Source: Petunia secreta
Taxonomy: Eukaryota > Streptophyta > Magnoliopsida > Solanales > Solanaceae
Direction: 5' to 3'
NCBI GenBank assembly: GCA_029990175.1
Contig: JARKIP010000053.1
Span: 11,116,001 to 11,180,000 of the forward strand
DNA length: 64,000 nt
Part shown: piece by piece, positions 46,510-58,189 of the stretch
Layout of the letters: each line of letters begins with the position of its first letter
Numbering within the stretch: position 1 is the first letter of the stretch
Position numbers and translations under genes: made by a program
Notes under the pieces: model-generated
Seen by the model: only the letters and a program-made list of their open reading frames with translations
What the model was told of the DNA's origin: nothing
The model's database searches: none

Positions 46510-47873
46510 ATGGTGAAAACTGCACAGAAGACAGGCTCTTCCTCCGCTGTACCGACTGCCAAAAGGCCAAAACTAGGCGTCGCTTCGACTAGTCAAGTTT
46601 CAAAGGGTAAAGAAAAGGCTAAGGCAACGAGCAAAGCAAAACCAAAGGTTCCAAAAGGGGCAGTTCCTATTCCCAAGCCAGGGGGAAGACAAGGTTTGGT
46701 CTGCCATTTGTGAAGAAAGGGGAAAGCCAAGCTTGGTACAAGAACAAGCTATCAATGAAAAGAAGTTGGTCCAAAAGTGTCAAGCGATAAGAGAAGTAAT
46801 TCATGCGATGAAGTGGGATTCGGTATTTGAGAGTCTAGGGCGTGCAAATCTTGATCTTGTAACTGAATTTTACGCTAATTGGAATCCGAAAGAAGTATGG
46901 CGAGATGATAATATGGTACAGGTTCGGGGCCGTAAAGTGAAGTTGGGTGCCACTGTTTTGTGCAACTTTTTAGGGGTGGATGATCATGACACGGAGGAGC
47001 TTAGAGACTTCATTAAGAGGCCTGACTATAAGATTATGCGAGACACTTTATGTGGCGAGGATTCTACACATAAGTGGGAACGGTGATAGGAAACTGGAAG
47101 GCACAAGAGTATGCTGTTCTCGAAATTTCAAAAGAAGGCCTGTGTCTGGATAAGGTTGATCAATGCTCGCATTCAACCATCCGGATAATTTTCTAGTGTG
47201 ACTAAGATGAGAGCCTGCATGATTTACTTCTTCATGGTGGGGAGGCCAGTAAACATTGGATAATACATGCTGAAAATGATGAGGAAAGCACGCCTAAAAA
47301 AGAAGTGTAATAGGTTGTTTTTCTGCAATATTCTGACCTAATACTTAGAGAAGGAGGGGGTGCCTATTGATGAGATTGGTGATTGTATCGTCCTTGATAT
47401 GGAAAAGAAATTTGACATTACATCGGTACAGGGGGTGGTTGCTAATGCCCCTCCAAATTCACCGCGAATGAGTGGCGTGAAACAGACGCCAATCTGTCGG
47501 CCCGTAAATACTTGATGATTGAATTTTTAGTGAAGGCGGCAGGGATGGATATGCAGACACTTGATCGAGCTGTTCCTTTGTTGGATTCGTCCAAGCGACT
47601 GTTGGGCATGACTCAGAAAGTCGTGGTGCCCCCTGAGGAGATGAGAACACAGATTTTGAGATAGTAGATAAAGACAGGGGTAGTGACGAAGATGAGAGTG
47701 GTGACGGAGAAAAGGGTAGTGATGAGGAAGAACAGGAGAAGGTGGCACGCACTACACCACATAGGCCCCTCGAGGGCTAAGGTAGTTGTCCCTACTACTG
47801 CACCCGTGGTTGCTGATGATGACACTCCCGAGCATGCTGAGCGGGAGGGTTTCGATGAGGATGCAGCGGATTA
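46510..47873 (+). pseudogene. Athila B post-integrase ORF (decayed)
   Basis: The ATG at 46510 lies five bases after a putative splice acceptor. The N-terminus is the same Ser/Lys/Ala-rich basic type as in copy A (KGKEKAKATSKAKPKVPKGA). A one-base frameshift near 46685 and a deletion near 46740 remove the segment joining it to the domain. Residues matching the plant transposon protein domain follow (SVFESLGRANLDLVTEFYAN near 46830, LCNFLGVDDHDTEELRDFI near 46975). Stops at 47084 and several later, plus a frameshift near 47455, destroy the rest. The acidic C-terminus ends with TAG at about 47871. Copy A at 5273-6520 shows the better-preserved version. Confidence 0.78.
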
Positions 47874-49712
47874 GGCCATTTGGCCTACAAGAAAGTTCCT
47901 TTACCTCTTGTACTTTATCGCATTCAAGACATTACTTTATTTAAGTGTGGGATGAGGAAATTCCCAAATTTTTGAGGATGTGGATGACTGTACCGTTAGG
48001 AATATCTTTTAGCAATTTTTATTTTTGTCACTTGACTTTATTTTTATTTATATCTTGCTTTAATATATAAAAATGAAATAAAATATTAGAACACTAATGA
48101 AAAATTCCAAAAAGATTTTTTTTTTAGTTTTAGTTAGTGGTACATGTCATCCGCCCCATGATTTTTCTTATGGCCTCGGTTCTTTTTCATGGGTAAATCT
48201 TTGAACCGAGTAAGTTTTTATTTTTATTTTTAGGAGTAGTATAGTATATTAGTTAGTAGAGTATTTTTACGAAAATAATAGAATGCTAGGTGTCTTTCGT
48301 TAGTTTGATACCGGTGAATTTGGACTTGAGCATATGCTATTTGGTAATCCCGTTTGGTTTTAATATTGTGATGCATGCCAATAAAAATTTGAATGACCTT
48401 CTTGAGACGCTTAAGTGCAACTATTTGACTCTTTTGTGAACCATTGTGCCTTAGTGCTTAAATTTCAAAAGTTGCACCTTATTTGCTTAAACCGAGAGTT
48501 GGAATGGAATCGTCTTGAGTGAACTATGTGCCATGTGTGATGTGAGGTATTCTTTTTATGTTCCGTACTTGCATATTAATGCCTAGAACTTTCCCCATGT
48601 GTATTCAAAGAGGAATCCTAGGTTTGCCCTAGTCGGGAGATTATACAGGCGTTTCTTTGATTAGCCCTTTTAGCCTTGATTAGCCAACCCTTTAATATTA
48701 TCTTTATTAAGCACTTTTGAGCCTATTGACCTTTTTATTGGAATCTACATTTCAATCCTTATTACTTTTGTTCTTAATTATCTTCTTTTTGAACCCGTAC
48801 TCCTTTGAGTACTTTAATTAAAATACTTGATGTTTGTGGAGTTGTGGTTGGAGAAACTGGGTGGCTTTTGAGTGGAACCAATGAGGGAAAAAGATGGTGT
48901 ATTTTGAGAAAAATTACATTGGCAAGGTTGAGAAAAATTGCCATGAGAAAAACAAATTTTAAAAAAAATAAAAGAAAAGAAAAAAACATGTCAATCCTTG
49001 CTAGTGTTGTGAAAAAAAGTAAAATTGCAAATTGTTTAAAGTTGAAAGGAAATTTTTGGGTGATATTTGGGTGGTTGCTTGGTTGATTTTGACAAGAGTT
49101 GAGCTAAAAATTGAAACTGATGTACTAAAGTACTTAGGGAGGTAGTCACTATTTTATCCATATTTATCCTACCCATCCTTTAGCCTACATTACAACCCTT
49201 AAAGTCCTAGTTAATGCCGATTGGAGTGATCTTGCATTAGTGGAGTCCTACACTACGGGCAAGCCTATGGTACATCGTGTGTGGCACGTGAACTTCGTTG
49301 TGAGGGAGAGTGAATTCTTCCTATATTATGTCCCTAATCTATTCTTGAAATTTATTCTTTGTGTGATATTTGGGATGCTCTCTTGATTATTTTTGGTGAG
49401 GGCACATGGTTTGCGTGAGATAGGTGAAGTTATTGACTTCTTGGTTGAGTGAATGGGTGTGATTTTGTGAAAGCTTGGTTTCATTGAGTCGGTTTTTTAA
49501 ATTGAGATGTCTTGAGTTGGTCGTTCTATTGTTTTAAAAGTCGGTGATTTTTTGGCATGTTGTGGGTCACATGTTATGTATTTATGCTCTTGTCTAATGG
49601 CCGATATCAACCATAACCATATGTCGACCTTTTCAATCAAGTGTTGATATATAGTCGGGAAGTTGTTTTTGGTGATTGCTCGAGGGCGAGCAAGGGTCTA
49701 AGTGTGGAGTGG
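47874..49712 (+). other. Athila B 3' non-coding tail with pre-LTR hairpin
   Basis: 1.84 kb without a gene and collinear with 6521-8350. The best-conserved block is 49197-49290. TTGCTCG-AGGG-CGAGCAA at 49676-49693 is the pre-LTR hairpin, identical to that of Athila A, and a G-rich tract (agtgtggagtgg) abuts the LTR. Confidence 0.65.
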
Positions 49713-50952
49713 TGATATTTGGCGGTATATGCCTATATTTCCTTAATATTTCTTTGCATTTGGAGTATTTTGCTCATTCCTTTTAGGTTATACATATGGA
49801 TTTTGCACTCATTTTGTGTAATATTGCTTGTAGGGCTTGAGCGAGTGTAAACAGAGCGACAATGGATACAAACGAGCAAAGAGTTGACGAACTTAGCAAA
49901 ATGTAGGACATGGTATTAGAAGGCAAGACTATGGTGCAAGCTACAGATCCGTCACAGCTTCAGACTATGGAAGGCTGTCTTTCAAGCGACGCTTTCAGTA
50001 CAACTTACAATATCAAGATACTGTTTAGCATGCGACGCTCAGAGCACAGCTTTCAGCCCGGCGAACCCAACCTTTCCAACTTAGTCTAGGAGTTGGTTTA
50101 ACTTAGTTTAGTATTTTGTAAACAATATAAAGACTTTATTTTTTCGTTATTTGAAGGGGAAGTCAGTTCTAGAGTAGAGTTTTGTCAGAAAACACATCGA
50201 ACCAAGGGTTTAATTCTTTTACTAAATCTATTACAATATTCAATTCTTCTTCCATAAATTCTTGTGTTGTTATTATGAATATGCGTAGCTAAATATACCG
50301 TTCTAGGGTAAGAGCAAATACATAAATGTTGATGTTTGAAAGTTGATTTTTACCTATTGATTTACAGTTACAGATTGTCTATTCTTTCTTGAGCCTAATT
50401 ATTTGGTTATTGAGGCCTAACAATTGAGCACTATATATGGTTTACAAGTTGAACTCGACAGAGAGAACTTGTGAATGCACATAAGAAAGAATACGGCTTC
50501 ATTGTGAACCTGGGCAGCAGGGAATCGATTTGTGGGTAGGATTAGACATATACCTATATAGGCGTTAGAGTAGCCTGCATAGAGTCGTGAAGAATCGACA
50601 GGTTTTCACGAATATATTTAACCTGTAAGTTATCAATCTAGGAAATCGAGAAGGAGAATCAACTGGAAAACTCAACTGGATTGTTTTTCACGCTGACTCT
50701 GGACCGTTTCTCTCTTATTGATAACAACTCACGAATTGCTCTAGAATACTTGATCTCAGTTTCTTGCTTTTAATTATTGTTTGCTTAGTTAGTAAATTAC
50801 AAATCATCATCGAAAAAGATCCCTGAATAGTCTTTAGGAAATTATTTGCTAGGATTCAATCTGAACAATAGTCCTCGTAGGAACAATACTCAATCTTATC
50901 ACTTTATTAGTTGTCGACCACGTATATTTGGGCGTGCATTTTGGGAGCAACA
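49713..50952 (+). repeat. 3' LTR of Athila B
   Basis: 1240 bp, TGATATTTGGC to GGGAGCAACA, followed by ATAAT. It carries the AAGCGACGCTTTCAGTA motif at 49984-50000. Confidence 0.93.
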
Positions 50953-51581
50953 ATAATCTTAGAAAACATTGCAAGTGAAGAAGACTCACTTACAGAACAT
51001 ACTGTCTGTATCAACGCTTTTGTGTAATGTCTAGTAATTTCCCTTCTGATTACAACAGAGCAACAGGTTGATGATTAGACGGACGAATTAATAAAAAGTC
51101 ACAGGGAATGAGTCTTCAAGATGATTCAACACCTTCTTTTTTTTTTCTTTAGCTTCCTTGTAAGCTGTAATCATGGCATCAGACAAGCAACATGTTCTAG
51201 ATATATTATATATAATAGTGATAGTGCCATTACAGCTGAAGGAAGTTTCTGAAAATGTATTTAATAGTTCAAATCGAACAACCATTATTATTTGAGGCTC
51301 TTACCAAGTAGACAGCAAAGAGGCAATATCAGTAAGATTTAGAGATAATACGATGAAAAATAGGTGTTAGAAATCGACGCTCTGTCTAATTATGTGATAA
51401 TCTATGACTTGGACATGAGGTTCAAGAAAGGAAAGTGCTTTGAAAATTATGATCTAGGACAAGCTATAAAAATTTTTGAGGCATAAATCTTCTCACGAAC
51501 AATACAATAAATAATTTTTTATGATAAACTTACTTATTATAATAACCTAATAAAGATAAAATTAACCTATTATAATATATT
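50953..51581. other. Host DNA right of Athila B
   Basis: There is no gene. The first 290 bases align patchily with 22740-22930, indicating the start of a third copy of the duplicated host unit; its gene, if any, is not visible. ATATT at 51577-51581 is the left target duplication of the next element. Confidence 0.5.
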
Positions 51582-54105
51582 TGAAACGACCTCGGTCAGT
51601 CGTTTCAAAATATAGGACTCCGATTGGCGTGCCGATAATTTTAAAATATTCATAATGTCCATTAGGACCTGTCTGTAAAATTAGAGCTAAACCAGACCTC
51701 GTTTGGTAGGCATCGGAAGAAGGTTTCAGTTTTTACTGGCAATAAATATTAAAAAGAGATTTTCGAGCTCGGTTTTGCCGAATGAGCTCCAATTCGAAAT
51801 CCGAAAGCGTCGTTAGGTTCGTATGATTATTTGTGATTTTTGTAAACTTTCGAAAGTGAATTTCGATGTTGTTCGGCTAGTTTCCGCTAAAATACCGAAA
51901 GTTAAATAATTTGACTTTTTCTATTTAAATTCGCATCTTGAATTTCGGGAGTCCAATTTGAGATCCGCCTTAGCGAGTATGCTATATATATTTTATATAA
52001 CTGGTATACAAAAGTTCAAATTATTTCGAATATCGTAGAGTACCATTTTAATTTTCATTAAGAAAAAGGAAATATAAAAGTAAAAGAAAAAAAATAAAAG
52101 AAAAAGGAAAAGGATAAGTAAGAAAGAAAAGTCAAAGGATGGTGGCATCGCTGAGGATATAATCCTTAGCCTTGCAGCAAATGAGCAGAAACAGAAACTG
52201 GAAAATGCGAAAAGGAACTCAGCGGAAAATGTTAGAAAAAATGCCAGAAAATGAGAAAAGGGGCCCGAAAAAAGTAGAATTTTCACCCTGAAACATTCAG
52301 GTAACGATCCTAATATATTATTTGAGTTTATTACGTGTGTTTGAATATGTTTTAACGGTAAAACTTGGAATATTATACATCGTTTTAATAAGTTCAATTA
52401 ATATTTTAAAGGGTCAAATATACCCCGATAATGATATTGATTATATATTCGTACTCAGTGAGTTATGGGCAACTTATAATGTAAATTATTTGGGGTTTGG
52501 TTATATGACCTTAAACCCAGTACATAGGCCTGGCCTGCGTATTGCGTATGCGAATAGGGTATCAGGTTCCTAACCGGATCGCCCTAAGATGTGAGGAATG
52601 AAGCATTTAGCGTAAATTGATATATTTTTCTTCTTATTGAATAGAGTGGGATCATTTGGCAAGAAAACCAAAGAATAAAGCGGTTGTTGATTAGCCGTAC
52701 TAACTTTTGGAAGAGGTAAGTGTTTATATCCATTTCTTTGGAGGCACCTGGCCTCGTGGATTTTCTACCACGTATTCCTTACGTGTGTAGCTGCCGGTAG
52801 GCGTACTTATTATGCCTTAGCTTTGGATTTAAATTGTATATTATATGTTATGTCTTATTGTTGGTATTGCATTGAGGATCTGAGCATTGTACCCTGGCTG
52901 TAAGTTGGCATCTACTTCCCGGCTGTCGATGAGAGTCCCGCGCCGGTGAAGGGTTATTATTGCATCACATTGCATTCATACGCATTATATGTCATTCATA
53001 TGCATTACATTGCATATCATATTGAGTGCAGGAGTATTCCGCCCCAGGAGCAGGAGGATTCCGCTCCATTGTATCATATTGAGGGTAGGAGGATTCCGCC
53101 CCAAGAGCAGGAGTATTCCGCTCTTATGTCAGATATTGAGTGCAGGAGTATTCCGCCTCAGCTTTACATTATATCGGGTGCAGGAGTATTCCGCCCCAGG
53201 AGAGTGCAGGAGTATTCCGCCTCTGGTTTATATTATATCGGGTGCAGGAGTATTCCGCCCCAGGAGCAGGAGTATTCCGCTCCAGTTGGTTATCAGATTG
53301 GATTCCCCTCGAATGCAGGAGTATTCCGCTTCGGGATGGGACTACGGGCATATGTGACCCTTTGCATCATATTTCATTTCATTTCATTTCATCTCACTTC
53401 ATTTCATTTCATCTCAATTCATACCATTGTGTAGACTTGCGGTACATGACTACTGTTCTGCTTATATGTGCATTGCTTATTTGTTGAGATGTTTCTGGCA
53501 CGCAACCTTGGTTGAGTTTATAAGTTTCTTACGTGTTTTCGGTTGTTATTTAGCTCTGCCTTTTTATAATTTAAATAAAAGTAATTTGTTCTATCTATTT
53601 CTTTCCTCCCTGACTAGCTATCCTATTCTTTGAGGTGGCTAGTCTGCCCCACTTATTGAGTCCTTTTGACTCACCCTTGTTTGTTGTTTGTTTTCTGTCT
53701 ATCTATTTCGTTTCGGCAGGTTCGCTCCAGGATTGAGTTCGCCACGTTGTTCAGGAGCGAAGACTACTTCAGCTAACAGGGTGAGCCAGCCTTTATTCCG
53801 GATGGCCACCAGTTTATCGGTTATCATTTCAGTAGCAATTTGCTCCCTTCAGGAGGTATCTGTTTTCTTTGTACTCTTAGATGTCTAGTCTGGATAGCCC
53901 TAGACCTAGTACATTGGGTAGTCAGCTGTAATTTCTTTTGTACAGCTTAGAGGTACCTGTATGTCTGTGCTTTTTCTAAGTCTTGTTTTTATTTATGAAT
54001 TGGATTATATTTATTTTCCTAATTTAATTGGTAAGGGTTCGTCCGACGGGTCTAGGGAAGGATGTCGGGTGCCCGCACGGCCTGGTCGGATTCCGGGTCG
54101 TGTCA
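51582..54105 (+). repeat. 5' LTR of the Tekay-like element
   Basis: TGAAACGACCTCGG to GGGTCGTGTCA, 2524 bp. The first 30 bases contain an inverted repeat (GAAACGAC...GTCGTTTC). It includes a tandem array (53025-53337) and a CATTT-rich run (53370-53420). The long frames across the array are by-products of the repeat. Confidence 0.95.
53025..53337 (+). repeat. GGAGTATTCCGC tandem array in the 5' LTR
   Basis: About a dozen irregularly spaced copies of CAGGAGTATTCCGC(C/T)(C/T), some as GGAGGATTCCGC, with variable spacers. It replaces the 35-bp and 54-bp arrays of the LTR block at 39570-43088. Confidence 0.9.
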
Positions 54106-54107
54106 GT

Positions 54108-54119
54108 TGGTATCAGAGC
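54108..54119 (+). promoter_or_regulatory. Met-tRNA primer-binding site of the Tekay-like element
   Basis: TGGTATCAGAGC lies two bases after the 5' LTR. Confidence 0.9.
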
Positions 54120-56982
54120 CCATTTTAGTGTCTATCCAGACTAAGGCAGTGTCTAGTAGAGTCTCGCTGATGGGTACGTAGACGTCCGTACTTATCTACG
54201 AGAGGCTATGATGGCATTTAGGAAGTTTCACTTCCTTCTTTTCAGATCGTGCGTCGGTCTAGGATGCAAAAGTATTTTCGTTAATTCCTTCGTGGTGATT
54301 GTGAACCCTCGCGCAATAAATCAGCAAACAGTATGAGCTAAAAACGAAGCAGTCTAGCGTAGGGCTAGTACAGACGAAACCCCGAGAGTTTTTGATTGTG
54401 CTGATGATCTAGTTACGGAGGTGCCAGCTGTACGAGCTCGCGATGGGCAAGGGAGCAGGACCTTGTGGTTCCCTTAGCTCTCTATGATGCTTTACGAGAA
54501 TCTTGGTGATGCAGATACCGTAAGAACCTATTATTCGCTGGGTAGCCTATCAGGTTGCCGCATGTGCAGACGTTCGATCTTAGGGAGCTCCTTTTCCGGT
54601 TCTTAATATTGCTGCAGTAAATTATATTCCGGAGGTAATATGTGTTGTACCTCTAATTGTTCTGGCTGGTTAGCCAGCCGAGGTATCAGTTCGGTCCAAG
54701 TGTCCGAAGAGGCTGCATTATTTTACCCAGTTGAATCTTCCGATATTCTTAAGCCATGTATCAGATAATCCCTGCGTAAATTTTTAAAATAAAATGATGT
54801 CAGGGTATCTGTATCCTTCAGGCTCTGGATTATATCGAGCGGCATCGTGTGGATTATACTGCTTTCCAGTTTCAGGGGTCCAGCATTGAATTGATGGACC
54901 GCTCTCTTATTAGCTAACTTGGTTCGATTTTTCTTCTAGATTCGTGGAAAGTTCCTTTCGAGTAGCGAGCGAAATGAAAAGTGTTGCCAGTTTGAGTGGA
55001 TTAGACAAGGTAGCCTGTCGGTTAGCCTATTGCTTTCAGAATATGAGATTAAATTCTTTAAAATGGCTGAATATGCATTTGAACTAGTATATGAGCCTTT
55101 CTAGAGATTCAAAGATTTATTGATGACCTTTCTTTTTCCTTGAGATCCCAGATGGCCCGAGAGATGGAGGTCGGGACTTCATTTGATGTCATTGTTGATA
55201 TTGTTCGAAGGCACGAGGCATACCATAAGTTAGAGCGGCAAAGTAAGAGATCCCACGGCCCTGGTGGGCAACCATGGTACCTCATTTGGAGGTAAGAGTT
55301 CTGATTATTTTGGGAGGTCACCTTCCAGGTTATTTCAGCTTGTGTCACGTGATTCTTAGAGTGCGCGAGTAGGTCATCAAGATTAGGCTCAGTTTTCTCT
55401 TTGCAGCCATCAACAATCTATCCAACTTCCATTTTCACTGAAAAGGTGTTATCACTGTCTTGATTCTGATTATCCTTTGAGGAGTTTTCCTGTTATCATT
55501 ATCATGAGTCTGGTTATCCTTTGAGAAGTTTTTCCTTACTTCGGCAAGTAGACAGTTGTCCTTTCTCTCGTCATCAGGCACCTGCACAGTCACAGGAAAT
55601 TTTATTTAGATCTCAATCCTCCAGAGAAATGCCACCATATAGTAGAGGTTGAGATTGTGGTGGCAGTGGTTCTCCAGAAAGTGCTTGTCAGGGTAGTGGC
55701 TCAGCTCAGCTGCAGAGGCAGTTCTATGAACTGCTAGTCTGGCAGGATGCTGAGGCATCTGATGTAGTAGAACCGTGTGTTTCTTCTTCCCTTATCTGTA
55801 AGTAAGATTTATCTTTCCGATCAATCTGGAAATGGTATGTCTTATCATGTTTCGACGGTTTCCTTGGATATTGTCGTAATTAAGAATCGGTTGCGGTAGA
55901 GGGGTGAGTTTCTGATATGATTTATTCCTGGTATTTATGAGACCCTACTATTTTATCTGATCTAAATATGAGAGATTTGACGGTGAGTATTGTTATTGCC
56001 TGCTTGGCATCCTATTATGCCACCTTGTGTTATTATGTCAAGTCATTTTACCTCTCCCCTCGGAAATCAGTGTTGGTAGGATGATGGGATTCTTATTCGT
56101 CACCATCAAAGAGTGTCATTATTTCTCCCGATGTAAAGTGGCTAGTAAGTAATACTCGATCTACGTATCTCCTTTTGGTTCAGAACACTAGTAAAGTCAT
56201 GTTATCCCATGAGCTTATCTGGATTATAAAAGGGTTTTTCGGTAAATTGTCAGAGTTTCCTTCTTATTGGAAGGTTAAATTGATATGGATGTTGCTCCAT
56301 AGAACTCATTCAATGTCTACTTTTTCAATTGCGATTCTTTGGTTAGCCTGACTCGGAAGTAGTGTAGCTTTGGGAGCCTAGCAAATAAAAAGATGAGCTT
56401 CCGGAAGCTCTAATTATTTCCATCCTCAGTCCATTGACATCTCTTCTTTGTTCGGCACCGGTAAGTTTGGGCAGTTGGTAGTCGCTTGTGATGTTCCCTG
56501 TGTTGAGCCAGAGTATGTGTTATTGTAACCGGGTAAGCATATTATTATTTTGGATATCAGTTTATCCGGGTAGCCATTCCCATGTATAGTATAGTGCTGG
56601 TTCTGTTTTTGCAGATCATCCAGTTTCAGGGGAAACTCTTCCGAAATTTTTATATAGAAGTACCATCCATCAGGCGGTGGTGTTTACGGCAAAGGTATGG
56701 AGTTGTGAACTTGAGAGTTGCAGCTGTTTGGCAACTCGAAAGGGTAGTTGGTAGTTTAGGTTTGCCTACGTTCAGCTTTTAGCTAAATCTTCTTTAGTCC
56801 AGCAGGTTGTGCGAGGATGAATATTCCTATCTAAACAGCTGCAGGAGTTTGTGCTTTAAGTGGAGGAGTCTTACTCCAAATACTGAATGGTAATACTAAA
56901 TCTCTAAGGCGTTGATACCACTTCTGACACTATTAATGCCAGAGATAAGCTGGCAACCTGATCATATATATGTACCTATCTG
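54120..56982 (+). pseudogene. Decayed gag/protease region of the Tekay-like element
   Basis: No frame longer than about 80 codons is convincing. Traces in the expected order are a gag-like segment near 55150-55260 (REMEVGTSFDVIVDIVRRHE followed by KLERQSKRS), a knuckle-like CYHCLDSDYPLR near 55449, and short protease-like stretches after 55840. Stops are dense in all frames. No RT motif was found on the plus strand. Confidence 0.5.
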
Positions 56983-57399
56983 CTAAAAGTATAAAGTCTG
57001 GAAAGATGATACGACTTTAACTTGCTGAAAATTAGAACACTGAGCCACAAATTTTGCTATGTCACACTTCATTCCGTCCCACCAATAAATCTGTTTAAGA
57101 TCATAGTACATCATAGTCGAACCTGGATGAACAGTGTATTTGAAATAATTTGCCTCTATCATAATCTGTCCACGTAAATCTGCAACATCAGGAACACAAA
57201 TTCTATCTTTATACATGAGAACACCGTCAGTAGTAACCCTGTATGGTGACTCCGGTTTTCTTTTGGCTATCTGTCTATATTCAACTAGAACTGGATCCTC
57301 ATACTGATGCTGTTTTACGTCATGGAAATTTAGAGTTAAAGGTCTAGTGCAGCTTGTCGACAATCCATCATTGGTGTGTATATCTCTTTCACACCTCAA
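56983..57399 (-). pseudogene. Inverted Gypsy integrase zinc-finger fragment
   Basis: On the minus strand, opposite to the element it lies in, about 130 codons match the RNase H-integrase linker and H2C2 zinc-binding domain of Tekay/Del-type Gypsy pol: YEDPVLVEYRQIAKRK near 57300, VLMYKDRICVPDVADLRGQI near 57210, YTVHPGSTMMYYDLKQIYWW near 57120 and FVAQCSNFQQVKV near 57020. The last Cys of the C-x-x-C pair is Phe. The similarity may extend to about 57540. It is a separate insertion or an internal inversion. Confidence 0.82.
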
Positions 57400-58189
57400 C
57401 TCTTTAAGAAGTTACTTTAACATTATAAGTGAACATGTAATCAACTTTATTGCTGGTATTTTGCCTCGACTCATGGTCCAACTACATGTCTCTTTTATTT
57501 TCACTTTTTCAAGTCATAATATTTCCAATTCAAAGACAATACGCTGAAGTAGATGTTCAGTCTGAAGATCATTCCTGGTCTGCACCATACTATCTAGTAT
57601 TATTTGCATGATCCTTATCCTTATATCATAGACCCTGTTCAGATGAACCTTTGACATACATTAGGATATGAGTAACTACATTCCCACAAAGAGCTTGCGG
57701 AACAATACTAACATCAGCTGAGATATTGCATAGTACGTTCGTAAAAACAATATAGCTTGCATCAAATTTTCTATAGTGTGTAGTGACAAGGTACTTCAAA
57801 AGCTCCCCTATTGCATCAAGCGTGAGCTAATTCTTAGTTCCATCGACCTGTTCTATATGGAAAGGTATATCTAAGAGGGATTATCGGCTGAATCATGTTA
57901 ACCCATTCAATGTTCCGTGTATCTTTGCTTCGAAAATGTAAAACTCTCTTCCCGTGATCGAGGAATGATCAACTTAGTTACAATAAGCTGTGCAATAGTA
58001 TTATCATATTATCCAGATATATTTTATTTCAAAAGTACGATGTGCGTAATATAATTCTGATTCTGTAATCATGAGAAAAATTCCGTGGGATAGTTTATGA
58101 AGGTCGTGCAAGTTCTTTTGTTATCAGCGTGAATCTTGCTTTAGATTTAGGCTCGTTCGAGGACGAACGAGAGTTTAAGTGGAGGAGAA
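57400..58189 (+). other. Interior 3' end with hairpin and polypurine tract
   Basis: There is no gene. CTCGTTCG-AGGA-CGAACGAG at 58152-58171 is a perfect 8-bp stem. AAGTGGAGGAGAA (58177-58189) abuts the LTR as the polypurine tract. Confidence 0.75.

Larger units (their letters stand above)
25329..50952 (+). mobile_element. Athila-clade Ty3/Gypsy retrotransposon B, complete but interrupted
   Basis: LTRs at 25329-26607 and 49713-50952 are bounded by a perfect ATAAT duplication (25324-25328 and 50953-50957). A tRNA-Asp-type primer-binding site, gag, protease, RT, RNase H, integrase, post-integrase ORF, pre-LTR hairpin and purine tract are all present in order, all decayed. A 13.0 kb SIRE-type element with its CATAT duplication splits the spacer between integrase and the post-integrase ORF. 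Without it this Athila copy would be about 12.6 kb. Its LTRs differ by roughly 7% over the first 95 bases, so it is the oldest dated element here. Confidence 0.95.

Noticed and set aside
52946..53434. 162-residue and 122-residue frames rich in RSIPPQEQEYSAP-like repeats (also at 59552-60040)
   Set aside because: They arise from the GGAGTATTCCGC array of the LTR, occur in overlapping frames, and appear identically in both LTRs.
54108..54119. tRNA-like sequence
   Set aside because: Only the short stretch complementary to a tRNA 3' end is present, as in any retrotransposon primer site. No cloverleaf tRNA gene was seen anywhere in the window.
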